Origin: Bacillota bacterium
GTDB lineage: Bacteria > Bacillota > UBA4882 > UBA8346
NCBI GenBank assembly: GCA_023410535.1
Contig: JAEYPR010000011.1
Location: 157,216 to 221,215 of the forward strand
Direction of reading: 5' to 3'
DNA: 64,000 nt
This document shows positions 34,443 to 43,325 of the stretch, one piece after another. A program made the position numbers and the translations under genes. The notes under the pieces were generated by a model. That model was not told the DNA's origin and made no database searches. It saw only the letters and a list, made by a program, of their open reading frames with translations. How positions within the stretch are numbered: position 1 is the first letter of the stretch; each line of letters begins with the position of its first letter.

Positions 34443-34538
34443 GTGTTTAAATTGATCAGCGCAATTCTCAACCCCTATTTAAAAAAACGCGGCAAAACCA
34501 TGATTTTAATCTGGCGTAAAACCAAAACGGAGAATTAA
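34443..34538 (+). CDS. Small amphipathic cationic peptide of unknown function
   Basis: 31 residues from GTG 34443, preceded by a strong GGAAAGGGGGG ribosome site about 6 nt upstream. The product (FKLISAILNPYLKKRGKTM... ending WRKTKTEN) has an amphipathic N-terminal helix and a basic tail. It is too short for similarity-based naming. It lies directly before a candidate structured RNA and terminator, so the two may form one transcript. It could be a membrane-binding sporulation or stress peptide, or a chance reading frame. Confidence 0.4.
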   Translation: MFKLISAILNPYLKKRGKTMILIWRKTKTEN

Positions 34539-34545
34539 CCTAAAC

Positions 34546-34613
34546 GATAAGGGCTGCCGAAATTGCAGCGCCGCTGTGGGTTTAACCACTTCCTCAGCCG
34601 GAGTGGACGCCAG
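34546..34613 (+). ncRNA. Candidate structured small RNA
   Basis: A compact, GC-rich island between AT-rich flanks with several short stems: GCTGC/GCAGC around CGAAATT, GTGG/CCAC around GTTTAA, and GCTG/CAGC enclosing the second. It ends GGACGCCAGAG. A terminator follows 40 bp later. The sequence reminds me of a sporulation-linked small RNA of Firmicutes (CsfG), but I hold that only as a hypothesis from memory. No aptamer class was recognised. Confidence 0.4.
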
Positions 34614-34654
34614 AGAAAAAAATAAATATATCGACCCGCATCTCCAAAATAACG

Positions 34655-34697
34655 AAACCATGGTGGCAACCATGGTTTATTTTATGGTCTTTTTTAA
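34655..34697 (+). terminator. Terminator after the candidate small RNA
   Basis: A perfect 10-bp stem AAACCATGGT/ACCATGGTTT with a GGCA loop, followed by ATTTTATGGTCTTTTTT. It may work in both directions. Confidence 0.75.
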
Positions 34698-34733
34698 CTC
34701 CTTACTCTCATAAAATAGTCTTTCAGGAGTATT

Positions 34734-34931
34734 TCAGTGCGGCTTTTGCCAGATTTGCATAATGGTCTCCAGCAACCAGCCACCGCTATCGACTTGAAGA
34801 TTCCCATCAACCGTCGGGTTTTCGCCGATCAATTTACATAAGGCCGCTCGTTGGAGCAATGGCGAGTTGCTAAACAGGATCTGCTTGACCAGCAACTGTT
34901 GGCGTTCAGTAAGCACCAAGTCGGAGTGCAT
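34734..34931 (-). CDS. Small hypothetical protein
   Basis: 65 residues from ATG 34931, with GGAGGA 4 nt upstream on the minus strand. The protein (LTERQQLLVKQILFSNSPLLQR..., ending WLLETIMQIWQKPH) has helical character and no recognised domain. It sits alone between the candidate RNA and mlaE, convergent with the former. The good ribosome site is the main support. Confidence 0.45.
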   Translation of the reverse strand: MHSDLVLTERQQLLVKQILFSNSPLLQRAALCKLIGENPTVDGNLQVDSGGWLLETIMQIWQKPH

Positions 34932-35113
34932 GATTCCTCCAAAAAAGCGGTAGTTAACCGTAAAACCAAATCCGTTCTCAACTCAAGATTGACAGGTTTG
35001 ACAGGATTTATACGCGGTTCTTTTGAAGGAATTAACAATCATTTGCCGAATTCTATCCATGATTCGAGGTCACTCGAACGATGATGGACACTTCGGTTGC
35101 AGGAAGGAACGCC

Positions 35114-35914
35114 ATGCCCGACATTCATTCGACCCGTTCCACCGATCCCTTCGCCGCATTTGGCAAAACCGTGATTACCGCCGTCAACAGCCTTGGTGAA
35201 GTGTGCGTGCTTTACTTGAAGAGTTTAAAGGCAGCAATTTACCAGACGATTTATTGGAAAAACACGTTTGTCCAAATGGAAGTGATCGGCTTAAAATCAT
35301 TGCCAATCGTCACGATCATTGCACTTTTTACCGGAATGGTTTTTTCGTTGCAGATCGCGAAAATTTTTGCCACGTTTGGCCTCTCCTCGCAACTGGGTCA
35401 AGGCTTGACGCTGGCTTTCGCACGGGAGTTATCGCCGGTTTTGACCGGCGTCGTGGTAGCCGGCAGGATCGGATCGTCGATCGCCGCGGAAATCGGATCG
35501 ATGAAAGTTACCGAACAACTCGAGGCGCTGGAAGCGCTCTCCACCGATCCCATCGATTATTTGGTCGCGCCCCGGATCATCGCCGCCTTTCTGATGCTCC
35601 CCATTTTGGTGGTGTTCGCCGACTTTATCGGAATTATCGGCGGTTTCGTTGTCGCGGCTGTTTACGCCAATATTCCGCCCACCGATTTCATCGACGGCGT
35701 CTTGACTTTTGTGAACTTCTGGGATTTTGCCGGCGGAATTCTCAAAGCCGGTTTCTTTGGATTAATTATCGCCGGGGTAGCTTCCTTCAAAGGCATGCAT
35801 ACCGGGAACGGCGCTGTTGGCGTCGGCAAGGCCACCACCCAGTCGGTGGTAATCGCCACCATCTTGATTTTTATCCTGAATTACTTTTTGTCAATGGTTC
35901 TGTATAAATTGTAA
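35114..35914 (+). CDS. mlaE: MlaE-family lipid ABC transporter permease
   Basis: 266 residues from ATG 35114 (GGAAGGA 6 nt upstream). Typical MlaE/YrbE protein: LPIVTIIALFTGMVFSLQIA, then the core ARELSPVLTGVVVAGRIGSSIAAEIGSMKVTEQLEAL and late helices ending FFLSMVLYKL-like (LNYFLSMVLYKL). It forms the inner-membrane dimer of the Mla/MCE phospholipid-transport complex. First of mlaE-mlaF-mlaD; gaps of 122 and 166 bp separate the genes. Confidence 0.95.
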   Translation: MPDIHSTRSTDPFAAFGKTVITAVNSLGEVCVLYLKSLKAAIYQTIYWKNTFVQMEVIGLKSLPIVTIIALFTGMVFSLQIAKIFATFGLSSQLGQGLTLAFARELSPVLTGVVVAGRIGSSIAAEIGSMKVTEQLEALEALSTDPIDYLVAPRIIAAFLMLPILVVFADFIGIIGGFVVAAVYANIPPTDFIDGVLTFVNFWDFAGGILKAGFFGLIIAGVASFKGMHTGNGAVGVGKATTQSVVIATILIFILNYFLSMVLYKL

Positions 35915-36036
35915 TCGCACCCCCGTTGGGACAAGGAATTTGTTGGATTCGTCCAGAGTATGGTTCCGTCATAATTTGCTCAGTTGAACACCAATCGTTA
36001 ACGATCGAAGTCTACATGCGATAACAGGAGCAGACA

Positions 36037-36771
36037 GTGATTACGTTAAAAAATCTAAGTTACGCGATTGACGGCCGGACGATTCTCAATCATATCAATC
36101 TGACCGTTGAAAAGGGCGAAACCTTTGTGATCATGGGGCCTAGCGGCTGCGGCAAGAGCACGGTGCTCCGCTTGATGATGGGTTTGATTGTTCCCACCCT
36201 TGGCAAAGTGGCGATTGACGGTATCGACACCACTGCGCTTTCCAAGGAAGAATGGCAGCAAGTCCGCCAAAAGATGGGGATGGTTTTTCAGTCGGCCGCA
36301 TTGTTTGATTCATTAAATATTTTTGATAATGTCGCTTTTGGTTTGCGCCGCAAAGGTCTATCGGAGCAAGTGATCAGCGACCGGGTTTATGAGACCCTGT
36401 CGCTAGTGGGACTCGACCCGGAAACCGCACAAAAAATGCCCTCCGATCTAAGCGGCGGAATGAAAAAACGGACGGCGATCGCCCGGGCGGTTGCCACCGA
36501 GCCGCCGATCCTGCTTTATGATGAGCCAACCACCGGTCTGGATCCGATTATCGCCGACACCATCAACGACTTGATCAAAGAGCTGCGAAGCAAACTCGGG
36601 ATCACCTCGGTCGTGGTCACCCACGACATTCTCAGTGCTTTACGGGTAGCCGACCGGGTCGGTTTATTATCCGAAGGCGATTTGGTCGAAATCCGGCGCC
36701 GCGACGAATTAGGCCAGGTAACTCATCCGCTGTTTAAACAATTTTTGAAAAATTACCGTCTGGATATATAA
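36037..36771 (+). CDS. mlaF: MlaF-family lipid ABC transporter ATPase
   Basis: 244 residues, start GTG 36037 with AGGAG 7 nt upstream. Walker A GPSGCGKST, Q-loop MVFQSAALFDSLN (typical of MlaF), signature LSGGMKKR, Walker B ILLYDEPTTGLDP, and VVTHDILSALRVADRV. It drives lipid movement through MlaE. The LSGGMKKR signature is a hallmark of the Mkl/MlaF subfamily. Confidence 0.96.
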   Translation: MITLKNLSYAIDGRTILNHINLTVEKGETFVIMGPSGCGKSTVLRLMMGLIVPTLGKVAIDGIDTTALSKEEWQQVRQKMGMVFQSAALFDSLNIFDNVAFGLRRKGLSEQVISDRVYETLSLVGLDPETAQKMPSDLSGGMKKRTAIARAVATEPPILLYDEPTTGLDPIIADTINDLIKELRSKLGITSVVVTHDILSALRVADRVGLLSEGDLVEIRRRDELGQVTHPLFKQFLKNYRLDI

Positions 36772-36937
36772 AAGGATATGTCGCAAACGATTCATGCAAC
36801 GCAACGGAATTGCGCCATGTTTCCTTGTACATAAGCTGAAAAGTTCAATCATTCGCCGTTGACAGCCGGCTTTGGGATACTTTGTTAAAAACTTTTTCAG
36901 CTTATCAAGTACGGTTTGCAGTATGGGGGGATTTATT

Positions 36938-38392
36938 TTGACGCTCAAACCTGAAACCAGGGTCGGGATCTTTGCGTTAGTGGCACTGGTGGCAATGATC
37001 TCATTATTCCTATGGTTGTCCGGTACACAATTATTGGAACGGGGTTACACCAAAGCGGTGGTATTTGACCGGATTGAGGGGTTGCGTCCCGGTGCGCCGG
37101 TTAAATATATCGGAGTGGATGTCGGCCGGATCACCGAAATCGGTTTTGAAGACCAAAAGATCATTGTTACCATTCGAATTCAACGGCAGTTTAAAATTAC
37201 CGACCGGAACAAGGCGTTAATCGCCGCCAGCAGCGTGGTGGGCGACAAATACCTTGAATTGGTGCCGCTCAACTCCACCGAAAAACCGTTGCCGGACGGC
37301 CGGATCGCCGGTATCGTCCCGGTTTCTATGGATCAACTCTATTATCAGGCTTATGAAGTGATTTCGTCTTTGAATGAAATTACCGCTTCGCTCAAAACGC
37401 TGACCAATGATCCGCAAGTGATGAACTCGTTTAAAAACTCCTTGGCCAATCTGGAGCGAATCACCACCAGGTTCGACCGCTTCAGTAACCAGTTCGACAC
37501 CGTGGATGTCGCCGGTCTCTTTCAGCGATTAGACCGCATCGCCACGACCGCCGAACGGATTGTCCAGAGCAACGAGGCCCAACTGGGCGAGTTCGTCCGG
37601 AATATTAACCAGGCGTCGGCCCAATTGGCCCAGGCGACGTTGACCGCCAATCAATTTCTGCAAAACGCGGATGCCGGCGGTGAACTAGGTTCCAACCTGA
37701 AACAGACGGTGGCCAACGCCCAACAGATTACCGCCAACCTTGAAAAATTCACCCAAGTGCTCGCCGCTAACGATCAAAACATCGACCGGATCCTGGATGA
37801 CGCCCATCAGGCAATGACCGCCATCACCGAAGCCGCCCAAAACATCAACAACGCCGTCCTGCAATTAACCGCCGGCGATGGGACCGACGCCAGCAACAGC
37901 GGTAACCTTACTCAGGTGAAGGAGACAATCAGCCTGGCGAATCAAGCCGTCAAGAAGGTCAACACCTACGTCCAACGGTTGGAGCAGTTTACCTTCCGCA
38001 ACTCCGCCGGCGCCGGATATCACAGCGCTGACAAGCTAATCTTTAATTACCGTCTTGACAGCACCTTTGATGATAAAAGCGGACTTTGGTTCCAACTCAA
38101 CGACCTTGGCGAGGAGAATCAGACGACTGTCCAGTATACCTATAAATCGGCTAATTTTATTAGCCGGGCCGGAGTGTACCGGAGCAAATTCGGCGTCGGT
38201 TTGGATTATCCCGCCAACGCGAGCTGGACCGTGGGCATGAATCTCTGGGATACCGACAACACCCGGTTTGGACTCAGTTCCTCCGTCCGGTTCAGCGACC
38301 AATGGTCGTTTTCACTCGACGCCTCAAAACCCGTTGATAACGGCAAGAAAGACGAAGACAGCTGGGATTTTGTATTGTGGAAGAAGTTTTGA
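36938..38392 (+). CDS. mlaD: MlaD-family MCE protein with C-terminal beta-rich tail
   Basis: 484 residues from TTG 36938 (GGGGGG 7 nt upstream). One inner-membrane helix (about 8-28), then the MCE domain (about 35-120: VVFDRIEGLRPGAPVKYIGVDVGRI...VGDKYLELVP), a long helical stretch (140-350; alanine, asparagine and glutamine rich) that in MCE proteins forms a tunnel-like needle, and a final 110 residues of alternating strands (LIFNYRLDST...SLDASKPVD) ending in phenylalanine (VLWKKF). E. coli MlaD is only about 180 aa. The tail looks like an outer-membrane barrel, giving one protein that could span the whole envelope, as reported for diderm Veillonella. Confidence 0.92.
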   Translation: MTLKPETRVGIFALVALVAMISLFLWLSGTQLLERGYTKAVVFDRIEGLRPGAPVKYIGVDVGRITEIGFEDQKIIVTIRIQRQFKITDRNKALIAASSVVGDKYLELVPLNSTEKPLPDGRIAGIVPVSMDQLYYQAYEVISSLNEITASLKTLTNDPQVMNSFKNSLANLERITTRFDRFSNQFDTVDVAGLFQRLDRIATTAERIVQSNEAQLGEFVRNINQASAQLAQATLTANQFLQNADAGGELGSNLKQTVANAQQITANLEKFTQVLAANDQNIDRILDDAHQAMTAITEAAQNINNAVLQLTAGDGTDASNSGNLTQVKETISLANQAVKKVNTYVQRLEQFTFRNSAGAGYHSADKLIFNYRLDSTFDDKSGLWFQLNDLGEENQTTVQYTYKSANFISRAGVYRSKFGVGLDYPANASWTVGMNLWDTDNTRFGLSSSVRFSDQWSFSLDASKPVDNGKKDEDSWDFVLWKKF

Positions 38393-38404
38393 CAAATGGA
38401 TAAG

Positions 38405-38440
38405 CCGCGGCGCACCGTATGGTGCGCGGTTTTGTTTTGT
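38405..38440 (+). terminator. Terminator of the mlaEFD genes
   Basis: CCGCGGCGCACC pairs with GGTGCGCGG around GTAT, followed by TTTTGTTTTGT, 12 bp after the mlaD stop. Confidence 0.85.
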
Positions 38441-38558
38441 ATTGTATTGGACCCGGCGAACCGGGGTAAGTGAAGGGTAAATATTGTGGTTCTGCTTTGT
38501 CTCCGCCAAGCCGCAACGACCTGACTAGATTTAAAAACCCCTTCAGGGGCTCAGTAAT

Positions 38559-38643
38559 GCTTCGAAGCACAACCCAGCCCGGCCGAAGCCGGGCTTTAGA
38601 ACGTGTTTTACGCTTAGCCCAGAACTTCAGGTCTGGGCAGACA
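38559..38643 (+). repeat. Dispersed structured repeat R2, copy 2
   Basis: Starts GCTTCGAAGCACAACCCAGC and ends near GGTCTGGGCAGACA; matches the minus strand of 10884-10961. It contains a GCCCGG/CCGGGC hairpin and a paired AGCCCAGA/TCTGGGC hairpin around ACTTCAGG. It lies in the 38393-38738 gap together with two terminators; no gene was seen there. Confidence 0.65.
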
Positions 38644-38683
38644 AATGCACATTTAGCGGGTTTCCTAAGTAGCGGTCAAAAAT

Positions 38684-38719
38684 ACAAGAAGCCTCCTGTG
38701 AGAACAGGAGGCTTCTTGT
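38684..38719. terminator. Bidirectional terminator between mlaD and tolC
   Basis: A perfect 16-bp palindrome, ACAAGAAGCCTCCTGT with its complement around a GAGA loop, 20 bp below the tolC stop; it can serve the minus-strand efflux operon and any plus-strand read-through. Confidence 0.85.
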
Positions 38720-38738
38720 TGTAATTCCCTTCAATCGC

Positions 38739-40049
38739 TTAGTTCTTTCCAGTCACCAAATCGATCTTTGCTTCCGCGGTAAGGTAACCGACAATTCCTT
38801 GATAATATCCGTTTAAGGCTTGGTCCAAAGCCAATTGGGCGTCCATGATATCCATGGTGGTAGCCATGCCCGCTTCAAACCGGGCTTGAGTCAAACGGAG
38901 GGATTCTTTGCCCAAGTCAATACTAGCTTGGTTAGCGCGAGTAATTTCAATACTTTCACTCAGACTTTGGATTGATTGTTCAACTTCTAAACGGACTTTA
39001 TCTTTTAAATCAGCTTCTTGAATTGCGACAAGCTCTTCATTCCCTTTTGCTTGTTCGACTTTGGATTTATTTGCTTTGTTGAAGATATTACCTTTCACTT
39101 CTAACGTTAACGTATATGCACCGCTATAACTGCCCAGCGAAATATCCTTAGCAGTTGCGCCGTATGCAGCTGTCAAATCAACACTGGGTCGATTAACTCC
39201 AATTTGGGTTAACTCCGTCTGGAGCTTTTTACTTTCAGCTAATTGGTGAATTTGGTGGAAATCGACCCGGTCGCGATAAGCGGTTTCCAATAATACCTGT
39301 AAAGAATATTTAACACTTTCAGGCATTTCCATTTTTGTTGCATCAAAATCGATTGCAAATTGTTTTTCTTTCGGAAATCCAATTGCAGTTGCTAACTGCA
39401 GTTTAGCTAAGACGACTTTATTTTGAGCACTAATAACATCGGGTTTTATCTTATCACGCTGGACTTCAGCCCGGAGTAAATCAAATTTCGAGGCAGTACC
39501 CACTTTATATAGGGTTTCAATCCGTTGAAAATGTTTATCCATATTATCATAGGAGGATTGAGCTACCTTTAGTGATTGATCGGTAAGCCATACATTGTAG
39601 TAAGCCTGTTTGACACTAAAGGTCAATTGTTGTTTAGCACTTCGTTCGCTTTCCTTAGCTGATTCCAGATTAATTTGTGCTAGTTTTAATTTTTTTTCAA
39701 GCGATCCTCCCGAGTATAATGGAAGTGTACCTGAAACACCACCGGTGACTTGGGAATCCCTATATTTATTATCAAACTTATACTGCTCGGTGCTAGAGTA
39801 TGATTGGTCTACCTTGTAATTAACTGCCGGCCAAAAAGCCGCTTCAGCCTCTTTGACCGCTTCTTTAGTAATATCCACATTTTTGGCGGCAACTTTCAAC
39901 TGTTGGTTGTTTTTAAACGCCATATCCAGGCATTGATCCAGCGTCAATACTTCAGGGGCGGCCGGTTTAGGGCTTTCGGCGGCCAAGGCGCTGAACGGTG
40001 CGACGATTGTCAGCATTGCCACGAGGCCTACGGTTATTTTACGAAACAT
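38739..40049 (-). CDS. TolC-type outer-membrane efflux channel
   Basis: 436 residues. Signal peptide ending ALAAESPK, followed by two outer-membrane efflux protein (OEP) repeats with the typical LTLDQCLDMAFKNNQQLKVA start and the coiled-coil helices of the periplasmic barrel (for example LAKLQLATAIGFPKEK and SLRLTQARFEAGMATTMDIM). It forms the trimeric exit duct for the RND pump and adaptor encoded just upstream on the same strand. Its presence is evidence for an outer membrane. Confidence 0.93.
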   Translation of the reverse strand: MFRKITVGLVAMLTIVAPFSALAAESPKPAAPEVLTLDQCLDMAFKNNQQLKVAAKNVDITKEAVKEAEAAFWPAVNYKVDQSYSSTEQYKFDNKYRDSQVTGGVSGTLPLYSGGSLEKKLKLAQINLESAKESERSAKQQLTFSVKQAYYNVWLTDQSLKVAQSSYDNMDKHFQRIETLYKVGTASKFDLLRAEVQRDKIKPDVISAQNKVVLAKLQLATAIGFPKEKQFAIDFDATKMEMPESVKYSLQVLLETAYRDRVDFHQIHQLAESKKLQTELTQIGVNRPSVDLTAAYGATAKDISLGSYSGAYTLTLEVKGNIFNKANKSKVEQAKGNEELVAIQEADLKDKVRLEVEQSIQSLSESIEITRANQASIDLGKESLRLTQARFEAGMATTMDIMDAQLALDQALNGYYQGIVGYLTAEAKIDLVTGKN

Positions 40050-40150
40050 GGGTTAATCCCTCCAATTTGTCTTCATATACTTTTGCTCTCCGCGATGGGG
40101 GAGGAGAAAACTCCGTGATTAATCTTCAAGATTGGCTAAAATCGGATTTT

Positions 40151-43100
40151 TTATGCAGTTTCTTCCTTAGTGGTCGAACGTTTGCCAAAACCAAGAAAGA
40201 AATCGCGAATCTTTTCGATCCGGGTATAAACGACCGGCACCACCACCAGGGTCATCAGCATCGAGATCGCCAAACCGCCAATTAATGCCCAACCTAGGCC
40301 CACTTTGAACTCGGAGCCGGGCGCCGACGACAATGCCAGCGGCAACATCCCAAAGATCATCGTCAAGGTGGTCATCAAAATCGGTCGTAACCGTTCCCGG
40401 CCCGCTTCGATCAATGCATCGTAAACGCTCAAACCCTCTTCCTCGCGGGCCCGGTTGGCGAAGTCCACCAACAGGATGGCGTTTTTGCTGACCAAACCGA
40501 CCAGCATGATGATACCCATGATCGAGAAGACCGCGAGCGAATTTTTGGTTAATCCTAACGCTAACAGCGCTCCGATAATTGCCAACGGTACCGAGAAGAG
40601 CACTGTAAACGGATAGATAAAGGAGTTGTAAAGCGCCGCCATGATCAGGTAAACGAAGACAATTGCGGCCAATAACGCCATTCCCAAACTGTTGAACGAA
40701 TCCGCCTGATTTTTCAAGGACCCGACCGGCTTAACGGTAACTCCAGCCGGCAGATCGGCTTTGGCCAGCTGTTTCATGATATCCCGGCCAACGTCACCGC
40801 TGGCTTTACCGACGGTTTCGGAGAGGACCGTGATCGCATAATTGCGGTCGCGTCGCTCTAATTTGGTCGGTCCGGACGAAGCTTGAATCGCAGCGAATTG
40901 ATTTAACGGAATCAGTTCGCCGCCGGTGTTCATCACCCGCAACTCGCCGATATCCTGGGTCCGGGTCCGGTCAAAACGGTCCAACATGACCCGGATCGGA
41001 TATTCGGTTCCGTCCTTATCCATAAATTTCGAATCGTCGTTCCCGGTCAGTCCGACCTGTAAGGTCTGGCCGACGCTGGCGACATTCAAACCCAAATCCG
41101 CCATTTTCTTGCGGTCGAATACCACCTTCATCTCCGGCTGACCTTCTTCCGAGGATAAGCGAACATCGGAAGTACCGGGGACATTGGCGGCAATTCCTTT
41201 CACCACGGTGGCCGCTTTGGAAACGGCCGACCAGTTGGTCCCCATCACCGCCAGTTGAATCGGGGCGGAAGAACCGCCGCCGCCCATGGCGGACGCCGCA
41301 GTAATATGAACAGTAATTCCCGGAATCTTTTCAAATTCCTCTTTCAAGGTTAACCGGACATCATCGGTGCTGCGTCCCGGCCGTTGCTCTTTGGGAATTA
41401 AATTGACAAAGAAAATTCCACCGTTGGAGGCCGTAGTTTGACCGCTGCTGGCCACACCGCTGGCGACAAAGATCGTTTCAACCTCTTTTAAGCTGGAAGC
41501 AAACTGCTCCATCCGTTGGGTGATCAGGTTAGTGTCCTCCACTTTGGAGCCGGTCGGTAAATCAACTGTGATCTGCAGCGCGCCTTGGTCACTGGCGGGC
41601 ATAAACTCCGCCCCGATATAACCGCCGCCCACCAAAGACACTGCGGCGAAAAACATCAGCGTGGCGATGCCCAACACCCACCAGGGATGTTTTAAGCTGC
41701 CGCGCAATACTTTCAAATAATCTTCGGTGACGGTGTTGTAAAACTTTTCAAATCCCAAACCAAACCGGCCCATTAACGTATTTTTGGTGAGATGTTCCAA
41801 CTTACCGAACCGTGAGGATAACAGCGGCGTAACGGTAAATGAAACGAACAAACTGGTCAAAGTCGAGATCACGATGACCAACGAGAACGAGCGAATAATA
41901 CCGCCGATCGTTCCGGAGACCAACGCCAACGGCAGGTAAACGGCAACGTCAACCAAGGTGATGGAGAGGGCCGTAAACCCGATTTCATTCCGGCCGTCCA
42001 GCGACGCGACGCGGCGATCCTTGCCCATTTCCAAATGCCGGTAAATATTCTCCAAAACAACGATGGCGTCGTCGACCAAAATACCGATAACCAACGATAA
42101 CGCCAGTAACGTGATGACATTTAACGTGAAGCCCATCGCCCACATTCCAATAAAAGTAACCACCAATGAAGTCGGTATCGCGATCATAACAATCAGCGCG
42201 TTCCGGAAACTATGCAAAAAGAGCAACATAACGCCGGCCACCAGCAAGATCGCGAAGAAAATATCCTCCTTCACCGCTTTGGCCGAATCCATCGTAAAGG
42301 TCGAGTTATCCATCGCCACGATCGCTTGATAATTGATCTTTTGATAATCCTGTTCCAGTCGTTTCAGCTCATCGCGCACCACTTTACTGACTGAAACCGA
42401 GTTGGCGTCGGACTGCTTGCGAATCATGACGCCGATGGTCGACTTCCCGTTAATCCGGGTAATAACATCACTTTCAACGAAACCGTCTTCAATCTCGGCG
42501 ACATCCGTCAGACGGATTTGGCTATTGCCGTTTTGTTTCACGATCAGCTCGCGGAGTTGCTCCACAGACTCGAACTTACCGGCTAAACGTACCACAAACT
42601 GACGATCGTTATCTTTAAAGGTTCCGGTCGGATAATCCAAGTTACTGCTTTGCACCGCTTGCAATACTTGCAACGCCGACAAGCCGTAAGTTTGCAGCTT
42701 ATCCAGGCTTAAGTTGACTCTGATCTCCCGCTGTTTACCCCCCATGATATTGACCTGACCAACGCCGGCCAGTTGTGACAACCGCGGTTTAATAATGTCA
42801 TTCATTAACTGATAGAATTGGGCATCCGGCAGATTACTGGTGGTTCCCAGGATCAAAATCGGCATATCATCCAAGGAAACTTTGGAAATCGCCGGGCTTT
42901 TAATTCCATCCGGAAGGTTCGGCAAGATCTGATTCACTTTCCGTTGCACGTCTTGGAGCGCGGTATCGATCTTCGCCTCTTGCGTAAAGCTGATGGTAAG
43001 CGCCGAATAGCCTTCTTGCGAAGTAGATACGACTGATTCAATCTTATCAACACCGGAGATCGCATCTTCAATCTTTTTGGTCACCGAAGTCTCTACTTCC

Positions 43101-43270
43101 GTGGCCGAAGCGCCCGGATATTGGGTTGTAACCGTAACCGTAGGGATATCCAGTTTAGGTAACAATTCGTATTTCATGGAGCTAAATCCGTACACCCCAA
43201 GGAGGGTCAGGGCTGAAAAAAGCACAATAATCAATATAGGGCGCTTGATCGATAGTTCCGTTAAGGTCAT
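40151..43270 (-). CDS. RND multidrug efflux transporter (AcrB/HAE1 family)
   Basis: 1039 residues, twelve membrane helices and two large periplasmic loops. Proton-relay aspartates lie in helix 4 (LSLVIGILVDDAIVVLEN) and the lysine in helix 10 (LVGLVSKNAILLVDFANR). The N-terminus (LSIKRPILIIVLFSALTLLG) and PGASATEVETSVTKKIEDAI are standard for the family. It pumps hydrophobic or amphiphilic compounds, powered by protons, from membrane and periplasm into the TolC duct. Middle gene of the adaptor-pump-channel operon. Confidence 0.96.
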   Translation of the reverse strand: MTLTELSIKRPILIIVLFSALTLLGVYGFSSMKYELLPKLDIPTVTVTTQYPGASATEVETSVTKKIEDAISGVDKIESVVSTSQEGYSALTISFTQEAKIDTALQDVQRKVNQILPNLPDGIKSPAISKVSLDDMPILILGTTSNLPDAQFYQLMNDIIKPRLSQLAGVGQVNIMGGKQREIRVNLSLDKLQTYGLSALQVLQAVQSSNLDYPTGTFKDNDRQFVVRLAGKFESVEQLRELIVKQNGNSQIRLTDVAEIEDGFVESDVITRINGKSTIGVMIRKQSDANSVSVSKVVRDELKRLEQDYQKINYQAIVAMDNSTFTMDSAKAVKEDIFFAILLVAGVMLLFLHSFRNALIVMIAIPTSLVVTFIGMWAMGFTLNVITLLALSLVIGILVDDAIVVLENIYRHLEMGKDRRVASLDGRNEIGFTALSITLVDVAVYLPLALVSGTIGGIIRSFSLVIVISTLTSLFVSFTVTPLLSSRFGKLEHLTKNTLMGRFGLGFEKFYNTVTEDYLKVLRGSLKHPWWVLGIATLMFFAAVSLVGGGYIGAEFMPASDQGALQITVDLPTGSKVEDTNLITQRMEQFASSLKEVETIFVASGVASSGQTTASNGGIFFVNLIPKEQRPGRSTDDVRLTLKEEFEKIPGITVHITAASAMGGGGSSAPIQLAVMGTNWSAVSKAATVVKGIAANVPGTSDVRLSSEEGQPEMKVVFDRKKMADLGLNVASVGQTLQVGLTGNDDSKFMDKDGTEYPIRVMLDRFDRTRTQDIGELRVMNTGGELIPLNQFAAIQASSGPTKLERRDRNYAITVLSETVGKASGDVGRDIMKQLAKADLPAGVTVKPVGSLKNQADSFNSLGMALLAAIVFVYLIMAALYNSFIYPFTVLFSVPLAIIGALLALGLTKNSLAVFSIMGIIMLVGLVSKNAILLVDFANRAREEEGLSVYDALIEAGRERLRPILMTTLTMIFGMLPLALSSAPGSEFKVGLGWALIGGLAISMLMTLVVVPVVYTRIEKIRDFFLGFGKRSTTKEETA

Positions 43271-43325
43271 GATTTTTCACCCAAATTCTTCTAAATTTTA
43301 TTGGATATAGCACTGCGCTGAGAGT

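Noticed and set aside
34546..34613. Riboswitch of a named class
   Set aside because: No core of a known aptamer was recognised, and no downstream gene on that strand lies before the terminator.
36872..36937. Extended N-terminus for MlaD
   Set aside because: TTG 36938 has a six-G ribosome site and puts the membrane helix at the usual place.
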